A stretch of 41,403 nucleotides of DNA from a virus. The notes below the pieces were generated by a model. The model was not told where the DNA came from. It searched no databases and was given only the letters and a program-made list of their open reading frames with translations. Below, one piece after another: positions 1 to 6,770 of this stretch; the stretch's first letter is position 1; each line of letters opens with the position of its first letter. Position numbers and translations under genes: made by a program. The stretch spans positions 1-41,403 of IMG/VR virus record IMGVR_UViG_3300010885_041437; one strand, given 5' to 3'.

Positions 1-27
1 CGTCGGCACCGTCGACGGCGAGCCCGT
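1..27. repeat. Terminal direct repeat, left copy
   Basis: These 27 bases recur at 41124-41150 with one difference: C at position 10 here, T at 41133. Both copies encode VGTVDGEPV in the same frame of a small rightward gene, so the left copy continues the gene that opens at 41035. This is the overlap expected of a circular or circularly permuted genome. An attachment-core reading is possible but less supported, because the phage reading frame passes straight through the repeat and no integrase is visible. Confidence 0.75.
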
Positions 28-109
28 GGCGGCACCCTCGCACCCCCTGATCATCCGCACCCCGGAGGCCGCGTTGACGTGGCTTCGGGGGCGACTGAGG
101 CGCAAGTGA
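1..109 (+). CDS. C-terminal part of a 65-aa protein that begins at 41035
   Basis: The frame starting at base 2 reads VGTVDGEPVAAPSHPLII and then a Trp-Leu-Arg-rich basic tail to TGA at 107-109. Joined to 41035-41123 it makes a 65-residue protein. The next gene starts at GTG 106 with a GTGA overlap, the same coupling used between most rightward genes here. I do not recognise the family. It is small, has one Cys and one His-Arg-Lys stretch in the N-terminal part, and lies between the ASCH gene and the Gp3-like gene of the rightward operon. A start inside this window is unlikely because the frame is open to base 2. Confidence 0.6.
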   Translation, partial: VGTVDGEPVAAPSHPLIIRTPEAALTWLRGRLRRK

Positions 110-942
110 GCATCAAAGACGTCACCGGCACCGAGCCCGTGGGCGCGGCGCTGACCATCGGGATCAAGGGCGACCGGGGCTTTCCCGTGGAAAAAGACAG
201 GTTCCACATCATGGAGCCCCGCGAAGGCGCGGACAACAAGCGGAGCGTCCACCCGTCGTTTACGTGGTGGGCTCAGGCGCCGCCGGAGAACCGCCGCCTC
301 GTGCGCGGGATCCTCGTCGGCCCGTGGGAGCGGATGCTCAAGCAGAGCTACCGGGCGCAGGTGCTGCCGGGCAAGCCGCAGCACCCCGGCAAGCGCCCGG
401 CGTGCGTCGGCGACGGCATCACGGCGGAGCGTTTCATCGGGGACAAGGGCGCCACGGACTTCCGCGCGATGCCCTGCCCCGGCGAGGCCTGTCCGTTCCG
501 CAAGCGGGGCACGGACCCCCGCAACGGCAAGGAAACCCGCGAGCCCTGCACGCCCTCCACGCTGTTCCTGTTCCGCATCGCCTTCACCGACGCCGTGACG
601 GCCCGCTACCAGCCGCCGACGCCGGTGGTTCGGTTCGCGAGCAACGCGTGGCGGACGTACCGGGCGATCCTCGGGCTGCGGGAGTCTCTGGACCGCGCCG
701 CCGCGACGCTGGGGCTTCCGGCCGACTACGACCCCACGGGGTTCCGGTTCAGCCTGCTGCTCACCGAAGCGAAGGGCCAGGGCACCAAGTATCCCACGGT
801 CGTCGTGAGCCCCGACGAGTCGGCGATCGACTTCCTGCTCAGCCGCCAGCGCCTGCTGACGGTCGCGCCTGCCACCCAGGCCCCCGCGTTGTCGATGGAC
901 GACGTACACGAGGGCCACCTCGCCACCCGGAGCCCGCCATGA
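106..942 (+). CDS. Gp3-like protein, possible recombination directionality factor or ssDNA-binding protein
   Basis: The protein has 278 residues. GTG 106 is chosen over the in-frame GTG at 79 because it gives the GTGA overlap used throughout this operon. It resembles the Gp3-like family, which includes the phiC31 recombination directionality factor: an N-terminal GDRGFPVEKDRFHI segment, a CVGDGITAERF segment, a cysteine cluster CPGEACPFRK followed by EPCTPSTLFLFRI, then SNAWRTYRAI and KYPTVVVS. The cysteines could bind a metal. In known phages the family controls a serine integrase, but relatives also occur next to recombination genes in phages without one. No integrase is visible here, so a role in replication or recombination, with the nuclease downstream, is equally likely. 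The family assignment is from memory of its pattern. Confidence 0.45.
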   Translation: MSIKDVTGTEPVGAALTIGIKGDRGFPVEKDRFHIMEPREGADNKRSVHPSFTWWAQAPPENRRLVRGILVGPWERMLKQSYRAQVLPGKPQHPGKRPACVGDGITAERFIGDKGATDFRAMPCPGEACPFRKRGTDPRNGKETREPCTPSTLFLFRIAFTDAVTARYQPPTPVVRFASNAWRTYRAILGLRESLDRAAATLGLPADYDPTGFRFSLLLTEAKGQGTKYPTVVVSPDESAIDFLLSRQRLLTVAPATQAPALSMDDVHEGHLATRSPP

Positions 943-1541
943 ATCGCCCCACTGAGATCGACGACGACGTGACCACGCTGCCGCCCGAGCCCGACGCCGG
1001 CCCAGGCCTCGACACCGCCGGCCCGTTTCGCGCGCCCACGCCCACTCGTGTGCTGCTTGAGGTGTACGCCCAGGTTCCGTTTGTGCTGCAGGCGGCGGGG
1101 CTCGACCTCGACGGCCAAGCCGAGGTGAGCTGGGGGCAGGGCAAGCTGCCGGGGACCGCGTCGGTGCGACTGGCGCTGCGGGTGCCGGTGGACACCTACG
1201 ACCATGCCGAGCAGCTCGACGCGATCCTACACGGCGCGCTCGCCCTCTACTCGGCGCGCGCCGACGCAAGCGGCCAGCACGTTCAGCGGGTGCAGTTTGG
1301 CGACGCCGACCTCGTGTGGCGCGCCACTGAGGTCGGCGACGTGGGCGAGGTTGGTGTCCCGACGAGCTGGACGGCGCCGCCCTCGTCGATGACCGTCACC
1401 GTCACCGATGGCGGCTGCACGTTGACCGTGGCGACCAAGTTTTCCATGCCGATCGCCGACATCGCCCGCGTCGATGGGCTCAGCCGCCAGCGCGTCCACC
1501 TCGTCGCGACGGCGACGCAGCACCCATTGTTTGGGGGCTGA
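939..1541 (+). CDS. Hypothetical 200-aa protein of the rightward operon
   Basis: ATG 939 overlaps the upstream stop in ATGA. The first 45 or so residues are acidic and proline-rich, probably disordered. The rest alternates hydrophobic and polar residues in a beta-rich way, from TRVLLEVYAQVPF onward. No catalytic motif or membrane segment is visible. It is translationally coupled to the Gp3-like gene and followed by a 72-base gap that holds the promoter for the next gene, so it closes the first rightward transcription unit. I do not recognise a family. Confidence 0.7.
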   Translation: MNRPTEIDDDVTTLPPEPDAGPGLDTAGPFRAPTPTRVLLEVYAQVPFVLQAAGLDLDGQAEVSWGQGKLPGTASVRLALRVPVDTYDHAEQLDAILHGALALYSARADASGQHVQRVQFGDADLVWRATEVGDVGEVGVPTSWTAPPSSMTVTVTDGGCTLTVATKFSMPIADIARVDGLSRQRVHLVATATQHPLFGG

Positions 1542-1566
1542 CCGCTAACCCTTTACGCTTGCGGCG

Positions 1567-1595
1567 TTGACTATATGACCGTCGCGGTGTAAAAG
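1567..1595 (+). promoter_or_regulatory. Promoter, early-type (TTGACT-N17-TAAAAG)
   Basis: TTGACT at 1567-1572 and TAAAAG at 1590-1595 are separated by exactly 17 bases. The start codon at 1614 follows 18 bases after the -10, with GGGAGG at 1602-1607, so the untranslated leader would be only about a dozen bases. The same GGCGTTGAC start and spacing occur at 40287. Confidence 0.7.
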
Positions 1596-1613
1596 GTGGG
1601 TGGGAGGTGTCCG

Positions 1614-1877
1614 ATGGGCACAGCACAGTGGAAGGTGTGGGCCACGACCACACCGCACACGATCGACTTGAGCGACACGGCGAAGCCGCCCACGAGCCCC
1701 GAGGAGGCCGCGCTTGCCGCGTGCCTCTGGGATCTCGACGTCGACGACGGCTCGTGGTTCGGCGGCGGCGTCGCGACCGTGGTGGTGGAGGCCCCGACCG
1801 GGGAGCGGTGGGCGTGCGCAGCTACGATGGTGGACGGGCCAGAGCGCGTCACGCTGACGCCGATGGTGCGCGCATGA
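1614..1877 (+). CDS. Hypothetical 87-aa protein
   Basis: ATG 1614 is preceded by GGGAGGTGTCCG, a strong Shine-Dalgarno sequence. It is preferred over an in-frame GTG at 1596, which lies upstream of that site. The product is acidic and Trp-rich (MGTAQWKVWATTTPHTID, then LDVDDGSWFGGG), with a beta-strand-like pattern and no recognised domain. Its stop overlaps the start of the nuclease gene in ATGA, so it is coupled to that gene and may be an accessory protein for it. That is inference from position only. Confidence 0.7.
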   Translation: MGTAQWKVWATTTPHTIDLSDTAKPPTSPEEAALAACLWDLDVDDGSWFGGGVATVVVEAPTGERWACAATMVDGPERVTLTPMVRA

Positions 1878-3058
1878 CCCACCGCCCGACGACCCTGCAA
1901 ACGATGCTGCGCCACTGTCCCGCCGCGATCGACCACTACGAGGCCGGCCACCCGCAGGACCGCCGGATTTTCGGCGCTGGCACAGCCGCCCACGAATTCC
2001 TGCACGCCCTGGGTGAAGGCCGCGACCTCGAGGCGCTGGCGATCCGGCTGATGTCGGTCGGCCGGACGGGCATCGACGCAGAGCCTCCGCTCAGCCCCGA
2101 CGCGGTGGTCGAGGGCCGCGACCTGGCGCTGGCGTTCGTCGAGCGCCACCCGTTGCCTGCAGGTGCGTTCTACGAGAGGCGCTATGCCTACGACGCCAGC
2201 TGGCAACCCGTGGACGCTGACCCCTACGTGGCGACACGGATCGACCGCGTCGAGGTCGAGGAGGACGAGGACGAGGACGGGTTCGCCAGCACCACGCTCG
2301 TGGTCACCGACTACAAGTCGGCCTGGCCTGCGACCGAGTCAGAGCTCGACACCCTGCAGCGTCGCGCCCAGGCTGTCGTGGTGTGGGTCGCGCACCCCGA
2401 GGCCACCCACCTGCGTCTGCAGGTCGCGAACCTGCGGCGCCGCGAGGTCTATGCCAGGACCATCACGCTCGACGAGGATGGCACCGCGCTGCTGGAGCGG
2501 TGGCGCGCGGATCTGTCGGCGCTGTGCCAGGCTGCGGACGTGCGCCCCAGGATCGCGACTGCGAGCCCAGGCTGTGCGACGTGCCCGTGGGCCTACCGCT
2601 GCGACGCTGCCAAGGCCTCGGGCTGGCAACGCCCCGACGACGACGACCTCGTCGCCGCAGCCGCCACGCTAGGCGCTGCGAAGGGCATCGCTCGGCACGC
2701 CGAAGACACCCTGCGCGAGCTCACCGAGGACGGCCCGCTGGTCGTCGGCTCGTGGGAGGTCGGCGCCAAGGCGGGCAAGGGTCGCGAGGTGCTTCCCACG
2801 GCCCTGGTGGATGCTGTGGCGACGTGGCTGGAGCGCAGCCATGCACCGCTAGCCCCGGAGCAGCGCGCGGCCCTGGAGGCTCTTTGCGGCGGCCTCGAGG
2901 TGCCCGTCAAACTGGGCGAGGCGCTGGCGAAGGTCCTGCACCCCCGCAAGGTCGATCGCGAGGCCTGGCTGGCCGAGCACGTCGTCGAGGTGGTGCGCCC
3001 TACGTGGGGCGTGCGACAGGTGGTCGCGGTGCCGGTGTCGCCTGGGGACGTGTTTTGA
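1874..3058 (+). CDS. PD-(D/E)XK nuclease of AddB/Cas4/RecB type with iron-sulphur cysteines
   Basis: The product has 394 residues. Motifs follow the RecB-family nuclease order: GTAAHEFLH around residues 36-44 (motif I His 40), RIDRVEV with Asp 124, VVTDYKSAW with the D-x-K core at Asp 146 and Lys 148, and the following Gln-rich helix LQRRAQAVV at 161-169. Cys 15 near the N terminus plus Cys 234, 237 and 243 (GCATCPWAYRC) match the C-Xn-CxxCx5C iron-sulphur staple of AddB and Cas4 enzymes. The expected activity is DNA exonuclease, probably 5'-3' end processing for recombination. The C-terminal 140 residues are an extension without recognised motifs. The ATGA start is coupled to the 87-aa gene, and the next gene overlaps the stop. 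Confidence is high for the nuclease class and moderate for the Fe-S cluster. Confidence 0.85.
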   Translation: MTHRPTTLQTMLRHCPAAIDHYEAGHPQDRRIFGAGTAAHEFLHALGEGRDLEALAIRLMSVGRTGIDAEPPLSPDAVVEGRDLALAFVERHPLPAGAFYERRYAYDASWQPVDADPYVATRIDRVEVEEDEDEDGFASTTLVVTDYKSAWPATESELDTLQRRAQAVVVWVAHPEATHLRLQVANLRRREVYARTITLDEDGTALLERWRADLSALCQAADVRPRIATASPGCATCPWAYRCDAAKASGWQRPDDDDLVAAAATLGAAKGIARHAEDTLRELTEDGPLVVGSWEVGAKAGKGREVLPTALVDAVATWLERSHAPLAPEQRAALEALCGGLEVPVKLGEALAKVLHPRKVDREAWLAEHVVEVVRPTWGVRQVVAVPVSPGDVF

Positions 3059-3444
3059 GCGCCGCCGGTTTTACCATCGGGGAGCTGCGGCTCTACGGGT
3101 GGGCGCTGGAGCGCCCGACGACGCTGGCCCGCGTGGTCGCCGAGCTCGCCGGGACCGTGGAGGCCCGCACGCCCGAGCGGGTGCGTGAGGACCTGCGCGC
3201 CCTCGTCAGCGCCGGCTATGCGGCGTCCTACGTGGGCGGCGTCGTGTGGGTCGGAGAGGCAGGCAAGCTGCGCGGGCAGACAATTGGCGACCGCGTCGAG
3301 GAGCTGCTCCAGCTTGGCCCGCGCACGTTCGGCCAGATCGTGCGGGCGCTTATGACGCCGCCCAGCGCGACAAAAGCGGCGCTGGTCGCGGGGCCGTTTC
3401 GCGAGCGCGCCGGACGCTGGCACCACAGGCCGGTCGGGACCTAA
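3055..3444 (+). CDS. Winged-helix-like protein, last gene of the rightward arm
   Basis: The 129-residue frame opens at TTG 3055, overlapping the nuclease stop in TTGA. No ATG or GTG in frame gives a better coupling. The sequence TIGELRLYGWALERPTTL followed by VREDLRALVSAGYAA and a beta-hairpin VGGVVWVGE looks like a winged helix. A second helical unit, RVEELLQLGPRTFGQIV, repeats the pattern. A DNA-binding accessory role is possible but not shown. The stop overlaps the last codons of the convergent gene at 3441 by four bases, with no terminator hairpin seen between them. Confidence 0.65.
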   Translation: MSAAGFTIGELRLYGWALERPTTLARVVAELAGTVEARTPERVREDLRALVSAGYAASYVGGVVWVGEAGKLRGQTIGDRVEELLQLGPRTFGQIVRALMTPPSATKAALVAGPFRERAGRWHHRPVGT

Positions 3445-3734
3445 GCCGTTTGCGGCACCCAGTGGTCGCCGTCGAAGACGTGACCGCCGCCGATCTCGTG
3501 CCCGTCCGGCCCGACGATCGCGGCGCCGGTGCGTGCGAAAAACCGGGCGTAGGTTTCGCCCGCGATGGCAGCAGGCGGTGCGACGACCACAGGCTCGGCA
3601 GGCGGCACGAGGGGCTGCGCGTGGTCCTGGGGCAGCGCGGCGAGGCCGGCGGCAAGACCGTCGAAGGCAGCACCGGCAGCGTGGAGGGCGAGCGCGAGCG
3701 CGGAGAGGAATGCGATGATCAGGAACACGGGCAC
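3441..3734 (-). CDS. Small membrane-anchored or secreted protein at the end of the lysis cassette
   Basis: GTG 3734 follows AGGAGGCCCC, a strong ribosome site. The 97-residue product begins MPVFLIIAFLSALALALHAA, a hydrophobic stretch that acts as a signal peptide or single membrane anchor. A proline-rich linker (PLVPPAEPVVVAPPAA) and a small C-terminal region with YARFFARTGAAIVGPDGHE follow. No lipobox cysteine is visible. Its position after the holin-like and endolysin genes suggests a lysis or envelope role such as a spanin component, but the sequence does not prove this. Confidence 0.55.
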   Translation of the reverse strand: MPVFLIIAFLSALALALHAAGAAFDGLAAGLAALPQDHAQPLVPPAEPVVVAPPAAIAGETYARFFARTGAAIVGPDGHEIGGGHVFDGDHWVPQTA

Positions 3735-3767
3735 GGGGCCTCCTATGGCGTGCTCACCGCTACCACA

Positions 3768-4091
3768 TCACGGGTGCGGCGGTCCACCTGCCGCGATCCA
3801 CGCCGTCGCGATCGTCGTCACGCTGGCGATGACGCCTGCGATCATCCCCTTGGGGCCGGTGACGTTCTCCCACCATGCGGCGCGGCGCTCCTCCACGGCG
3901 GCGAACCTCGCCAGGATCTCGTTTGCCTTCTCTGCGATGACGGAGAGGGCGTTCTGCGCGGTGACCGCAGATGCGATTTTCATCGTCAGGTCGTGCTCCG
4001 AGACGGCGGCGATCACCCGCTCGCACAACGCCGGGTCATCGCGGAGGAAGGCCGAGATCTTGCGCCGGTCGTCGGCGGTGAGGTCGGTCAT
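3768..4091 (-). CDS. Holin-like membrane protein
   Basis: The product has 107 residues. ATG 4091 lies just after the upstream stop, with AAGGTG as a possible ribosome site inside the previous gene. The first 75 residues are charged and helical (ISAFLRDDPALCERVIAAV, then NEILARFAAVEERRAAWWE). One hydrophobic segment, GMIAGVIASVTTIATAWIAA, occupies residues 82-101. A cytoplasmic helical domain with a single C-terminal membrane segment is the layout of XhlA-like and related small holins. It lies with an endolysin gene, which supports a lysis role. A structural membrane protein is the alternative. Confidence 0.55.
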   Translation of the reverse strand: MTDLTADDRRKISAFLRDDPALCERVIAAVSEHDLTMKIASAVTAQNALSVIAEKANEILARFAAVEERRAAWWENVTGPKGMIAGVIASVTTIATAWIAAGGPPHP

Positions 4092-4092
4092 T

Positions 4093-4404
4093 TCACACCT
4101 TCCGCAGGGCGGCGCCCGCGTCGTAGAGCGCGGCGATCGTGGCCTGGAACGCGGTCTGCGCGGTGGATGACAGGCCATCCCACCAAGCCTGGACGTGCGC
4201 TGGCATGGCGGCCCGGAACTGCGCAGCCGTGCCCTTCGCTGCAGCGCGAGCGGCGTCCATCGCGGCGTAGGTGGCAGTGGTGCAGTCGCCCCAGCGCACG
4301 AACGTGTGCAGCGCGGGCGTGGTCCTGCTCGCGCTCCAATACGCGCCCGCAACGCCGGATTCCATGAAATTGCTCTCACCGTCGTTTACGACAGATCCGC
4401 CCAT
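4093..4404 (-). CDS. Hypothetical 103-aa protein of the lysis cassette
   Basis: ATG 4404 has GAGAGGG six bases upstream and is preferred to upstream in-frame starts that run through unrelated sequence. The product begins MGGSVVNDGESNFMESG and continues with an alanine-rich helical region containing three tryptophans (AYWSAS, FVRWGD, VQAWWDG). It has no clear membrane segment or signal peptide. It sits between the putative holin and the membrane protein at 4416. I do not recognise the family. Confidence 0.6.
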   Translation of the reverse strand: MGGSVVNDGESNFMESGVAGAYWSASRTTPALHTFVRWGDCTTATYAAMDAARAAAKGTAAQFRAAMPAHVQAWWDGLSSTAQTAFQATIAALYDAGAALRKV

Positions 4405-4415
4405 GATGTTCCCTC

Positions 4416-4727
4416 TCAGTGCGTTTGATACGAGTCGAGCAGCGCGACGGCGCCAGCCTCGGCGGCCTGGCGGACACGGAACGCGGCGCCGCTGGCGAGG
4501 TCGCCCGCGATGCTGCGGTCGCCCAGCTCGTCGCGTAGGTCCCGCACGCGGTGCTCTGCGACGAGGGCGAGCACGCGGACCTCGGTCAGCACCACCGACG
4601 CCGCAGCGACCACCGCCCCACGGCCACGCTCGGCGGCGAGGGCGGCACGGAATGCATAGCCGACGAGGGCAGCGCCCGTGAGCACGACGGCGACGACGAC
4701 CAGCATTGAAACCCCCGACCGCGCCAT
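4416..4727 (-). CDS. Membrane-anchored protein, spanin-like topology
   Basis: The product has 103 residues from ATG 4727, with AGGGTG eight bases upstream. ATG 4706, with a G-rich run before it, is an alternative start seven codons later. MARSGVSMLVVVAVVLTGAA forms an N-terminal membrane anchor with a positive cytoplasmic end. The rest, including VRVLALVAEHRVRDLRDELG, is helical and charged, as in Rz-like inner-membrane spanins. It follows the endolysin gene directly, as spanin genes often do. No proline-rich or lipoprotein partner is nested in it, so the spanin call is tentative. Confidence 0.5.
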   Translation of the reverse strand: MARSGVSMLVVVAVVLTGAALVGYAFRAALAAERGRGAVVAAASVVLTEVRVLALVAEHRVRDLRDELGDRSIAGDLASGAAFRVRQAAEAGAVALLDSYQTH

Positions 4728-4749
4728 AGCACACCCTACGTATTCACGC

Positions 4750-5277
4750 CTAGCAGGTCGTATTGTTCGGCCGCCACTCTGGATAACTGCCGCCGTCGCT
4801 CGCGGTGTGAGTCGCCCACGGTTTGCTCGCAGCGGTGGCGTAGCTGCGGGCTCCGAGGATCGCGACGTGGACCCAGCCACCAAGGCCGTCGCCCATCGGC
4901 GCCGACAGCCCCGACCGGTCGGCGTGCGTCGTTTCGGCGATGACCTGGCGCAGCTGGTGGGGCAGCCGCTCGCGGTGCTGCCAGATCAGCGCGAGCAGCT
5001 CCAGAGGTGTCATGCCCCAGACCTGAATGTCCGCAGCTTGGCCGGCGTTGTGCTGGGACCCGGAGCCGGGCCGGATCCCGCTCGTCAGGTAGACCGGTCG
5101 GCCGACGAGCTCCCGAACGGCCTCGACCACCTCACAGACGCGGCGAGCCTCGAGCAGCCGCTCGCCGACGAGCAACCCTGCTCGCTCAGCCCACTTGTTT
5201 GCGCGCTTCGCCACGACGGTGCCGGCGACGAACTCGACGGCGGCGACGTGTGGGCTCAGGCGGTCGGTCGGCTGCAC
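4750..5277 (-). CDS. Endolysin, peptidase M15 (D-alanyl-D-alanine carboxypeptidase/VanY-like)
   Basis: The 175-residue protein carries the zinc peptidase signature LTSGIRPGSGSQHNAGQAAD at residues 64-83, where His 76 and Asp 83 are the expected zinc ligands. The third ligand is His 137 in GWVHVAIL. This is the M15_3 pattern of many phage lysins that cut peptidoglycan peptide bridges. The C-terminal tail after residue 145 is polar and ends in Cys, with no obvious cell-wall-binding domain. GTG 5277 has GGAGG seven bases upstream. The gene leads the leftward lysis cassette and has the late-type motif at 5295-5305 before it. Confidence 0.85.
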   Translation of the reverse strand: MQPTDRLSPHVAAVEFVAGTVVAKRANKWAERAGLLVGERLLEARRVCEVVEAVRELVGRPVYLTSGIRPGSGSQHNAGQAADIQVWGMTPLELLALIWQHRERLPHQLRQVIAETTHADRSGLSAPMGDGLGGWVHVAILGARSYATAASKPWATHTASDGGSYPEWRPNNTTC

Positions 5278-5294
5278 GTTGCCTCCAATGGCCA

Positions 5295-5305
5295 GAGCGT
5301 ACCAC
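5295..5305 (-). promoter_or_regulatory. Late-type motif GTGGTACGCTC before the endolysin gene
   Basis: On the minus strand this gap reads GTGGTACGCTC, an extended -10-like TGGTACGCT ending 18 bases before the endolysin GTG. The identical 11-mer, in a longer similar context (GTAGCC then CGTGGTACGCTC), precedes the tape-measure gene. No TTGACA-like -35 lies 17 bases upstream. Confidence 0.4.
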
Positions 5306-5339
5306 GCTGGCTACGGTGACAGCGACCAGGAGGTCCCAC

Positions 5340-6005
5340 ATGCTCACTCTACTGACGGGCTCGGTGCTCGCCGCGGCGCTGTCCGGCTCGACGCTCGCGA
5401 TCCAGTTGGCGACGCTGCTTCTCAGCGCGCCCACCACGCTCACGATCTCCGGCGGCGTCGTCACCGCCGCGCAGACGCAGCACCTGATCGACACCGAGGG
5501 ATCGGCCGCCAGCGACGACCTCGACACGGTGACCGGCGGCGCGACGATCCCGATCCTGATCTTGCGCCCCGCCAGCGGCGCCAGGACGGTGGTCCTCAAG
5601 CACGGCACCGGTAACTTGACGTGCGAGCTCGCCCAGAACGTAAGCCTCGCCGACGCCACCGACGTGGCCGTTCTCATCTGGAACGGCACCGGCTACACGG
5701 TGAGCAGCTACAGCACGATCTCCCCCACCGGCGGGCTCGGCTACCTCGGCCAGGGGCTCGCCGAGAAGGTCAGCACGTCGCACGTCGCGACGGGCTCGCT
5801 CACGTTCGCGGCCGGCGACACCAGCAAGACCGCCGCCGTGAGCTCAGGCTTCAGCGGCTGCAAGGTGATCGCGTGCTTCGGCGCTGACCCCCTCGCCAGC
5901 GCGGGCAAGGTCTGGGGCTCGGTGAGCGGCGCCACGCTGACCGTCACGCTCGGGACCGCGCCCGGCGGCAGCGGCACGACGGTCAACTACCTGCTGTACT
6001 ACTGA
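5340..6005 (+). CDS. Tail-fibre-like virion protein, lone rightward gene in the leftward arm
   Basis: ATG 5340 has AGGAGGT seven bases upstream. The 221-residue product is rich in Thr, Ser, Gly and Val. The stretch ITTISGG-type TLTISGGVVTAAQTQHLID, then ASDDLDTVTGG, ILILRPASGARTVVLKHGTG and VLIWNGTGYTV, follows the beta-repeat seen in many phage tail fibre and virion decoration proteins. The C-terminal half resembles a small beta-sandwich (KVIACFGADPLASAGKV). A host-recognition or fibre role is likely. It is transcribed against all neighbours and overlaps the convergent gene at 5999 by seven bases. That orientation often marks exchangeable receptor-binding genes. Confidence 0.6.
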   Translation: MLTLLTGSVLAAALSGSTLAIQLATLLLSAPTTLTISGGVVTAAQTQHLIDTEGSAASDDLDTVTGGATIPILILRPASGARTVVLKHGTGNLTCELAQNVSLADATDVAVLIWNGTGYTVSSYSTISPTGGLGYLGQGLAEKVSTSHVATGSLTFAAGDTSKTAAVSSGFSGCKVIACFGADPLASAGKVWGSVSGATLTVTLGTAPGGSGTTVNYLLYY

Positions 6006-6763
6006 GCCACGACCGGCGCGACGAGGCCTTTCGGCGTGGCGTAGGCGATGGTCCCGGTGCCGGTGGCGACGTCGCCGGCATGGCCAGCCAGGTTGGTCAG
6101 GTACGGGAAAAGCGCGGCCCGCCCGGGGCATGGCACCAGCACCCGCACGCCGCGCCCGCTGCTCAGGCTGTAGGTGCCGGTCACGCCGCTGGGCAGGTGC
6201 ATCGTCTGCCAGCTGTCCCAGCCGCTTTCGGTGCCGGCGGTGACCCGCACATTAGCCCGCTCCAACAGCGCCGCTATGCCCGACTGGTACTCCGTGGTGC
6301 AGGCGACGATGCCGGTAGCGCCAGCCACGCGGGACAGGCTGATCCCGGTGGCGGCGCCGATCCACTCCAAAAGCATCACCTCGGCGTCGTCAGGGTCAAC
6401 CACCGCCGTCACGACGGTGTTGACGTTGGCGCTGCCGTTGACTGCCGTCACCCACGCCGCGATCAACGCCGTGAGGTTCGCGGCGGCGGCGACGAAGTCG
6501 TATCGGTGGGTGTTGTCCGGGAGGTCGAGCCGGTACGTGTCCGTGAGCCCGACGGTCGAGAGCGTCACGCGCGCCCGGCGCCGGATCCCATCCTCCTGCA
6601 GCGAGAACTGAACGAGCGCCTGGAGCGCGCCGACGACGCTGTACCCGCCGCTGCCTGCGGCCGGCGCCACGGTCGGGTCGATGCTCGCAGCAGACTGCTC
6701 GGGGATCGCGCCGCTCGCGAGGAGGGCGTAGCGGAGGGCGGTGGCTTGGTCGGAGGTGGACAT
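5999..6763 (-). CDS. Hypothetical virion/tail protein
   Basis: The 254-residue product starts at ATG 6763, at the distal end of the baseplate and fibre gene run. It has no recognised domain. Residues 1-60 resemble a leader with MSTSDQATALRYALLAS. The rest is beta-rich with repeated Val-Thr strands and short loops (TYRLDLPDNTHRYDF, then GTYSLSSGRGVRVLVP). The composition and position after the baseplate genes fit a tail-tip or fibre-associated protein. It is not obviously related to the neighbour at 6771. Confidence 0.6.
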   Translation of the reverse strand: MSTSDQATALRYALLASGAIPEQSAASIDPTVAPAAGSGGYSVVGALQALVQFSLQEDGIRRRARVTLSTVGLTDTYRLDLPDNTHRYDFVAAAANLTALIAAWVTAVNGSANVNTVVTAVVDPDDAEVMLLEWIGAATGISLSRVAGATGIVACTTEYQSGIAALLERANVRVTAGTESGWDSWQTMHLPSGVTGTYSLSSGRGVRVLVPCPGRAALFPYLTNLAGHAGDVATGTGTIAYATPKGLVAPVVAQ

Positions 6764-6770
6764 TGGGGCC

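Noticed and set aside
3246-4367. A 373-codon plus-strand frame through the lysis cassette
   Set aside because: It is arginine-rich shadow sequence opposite genes with good ribosome sites and overlaps the convergent gene end.
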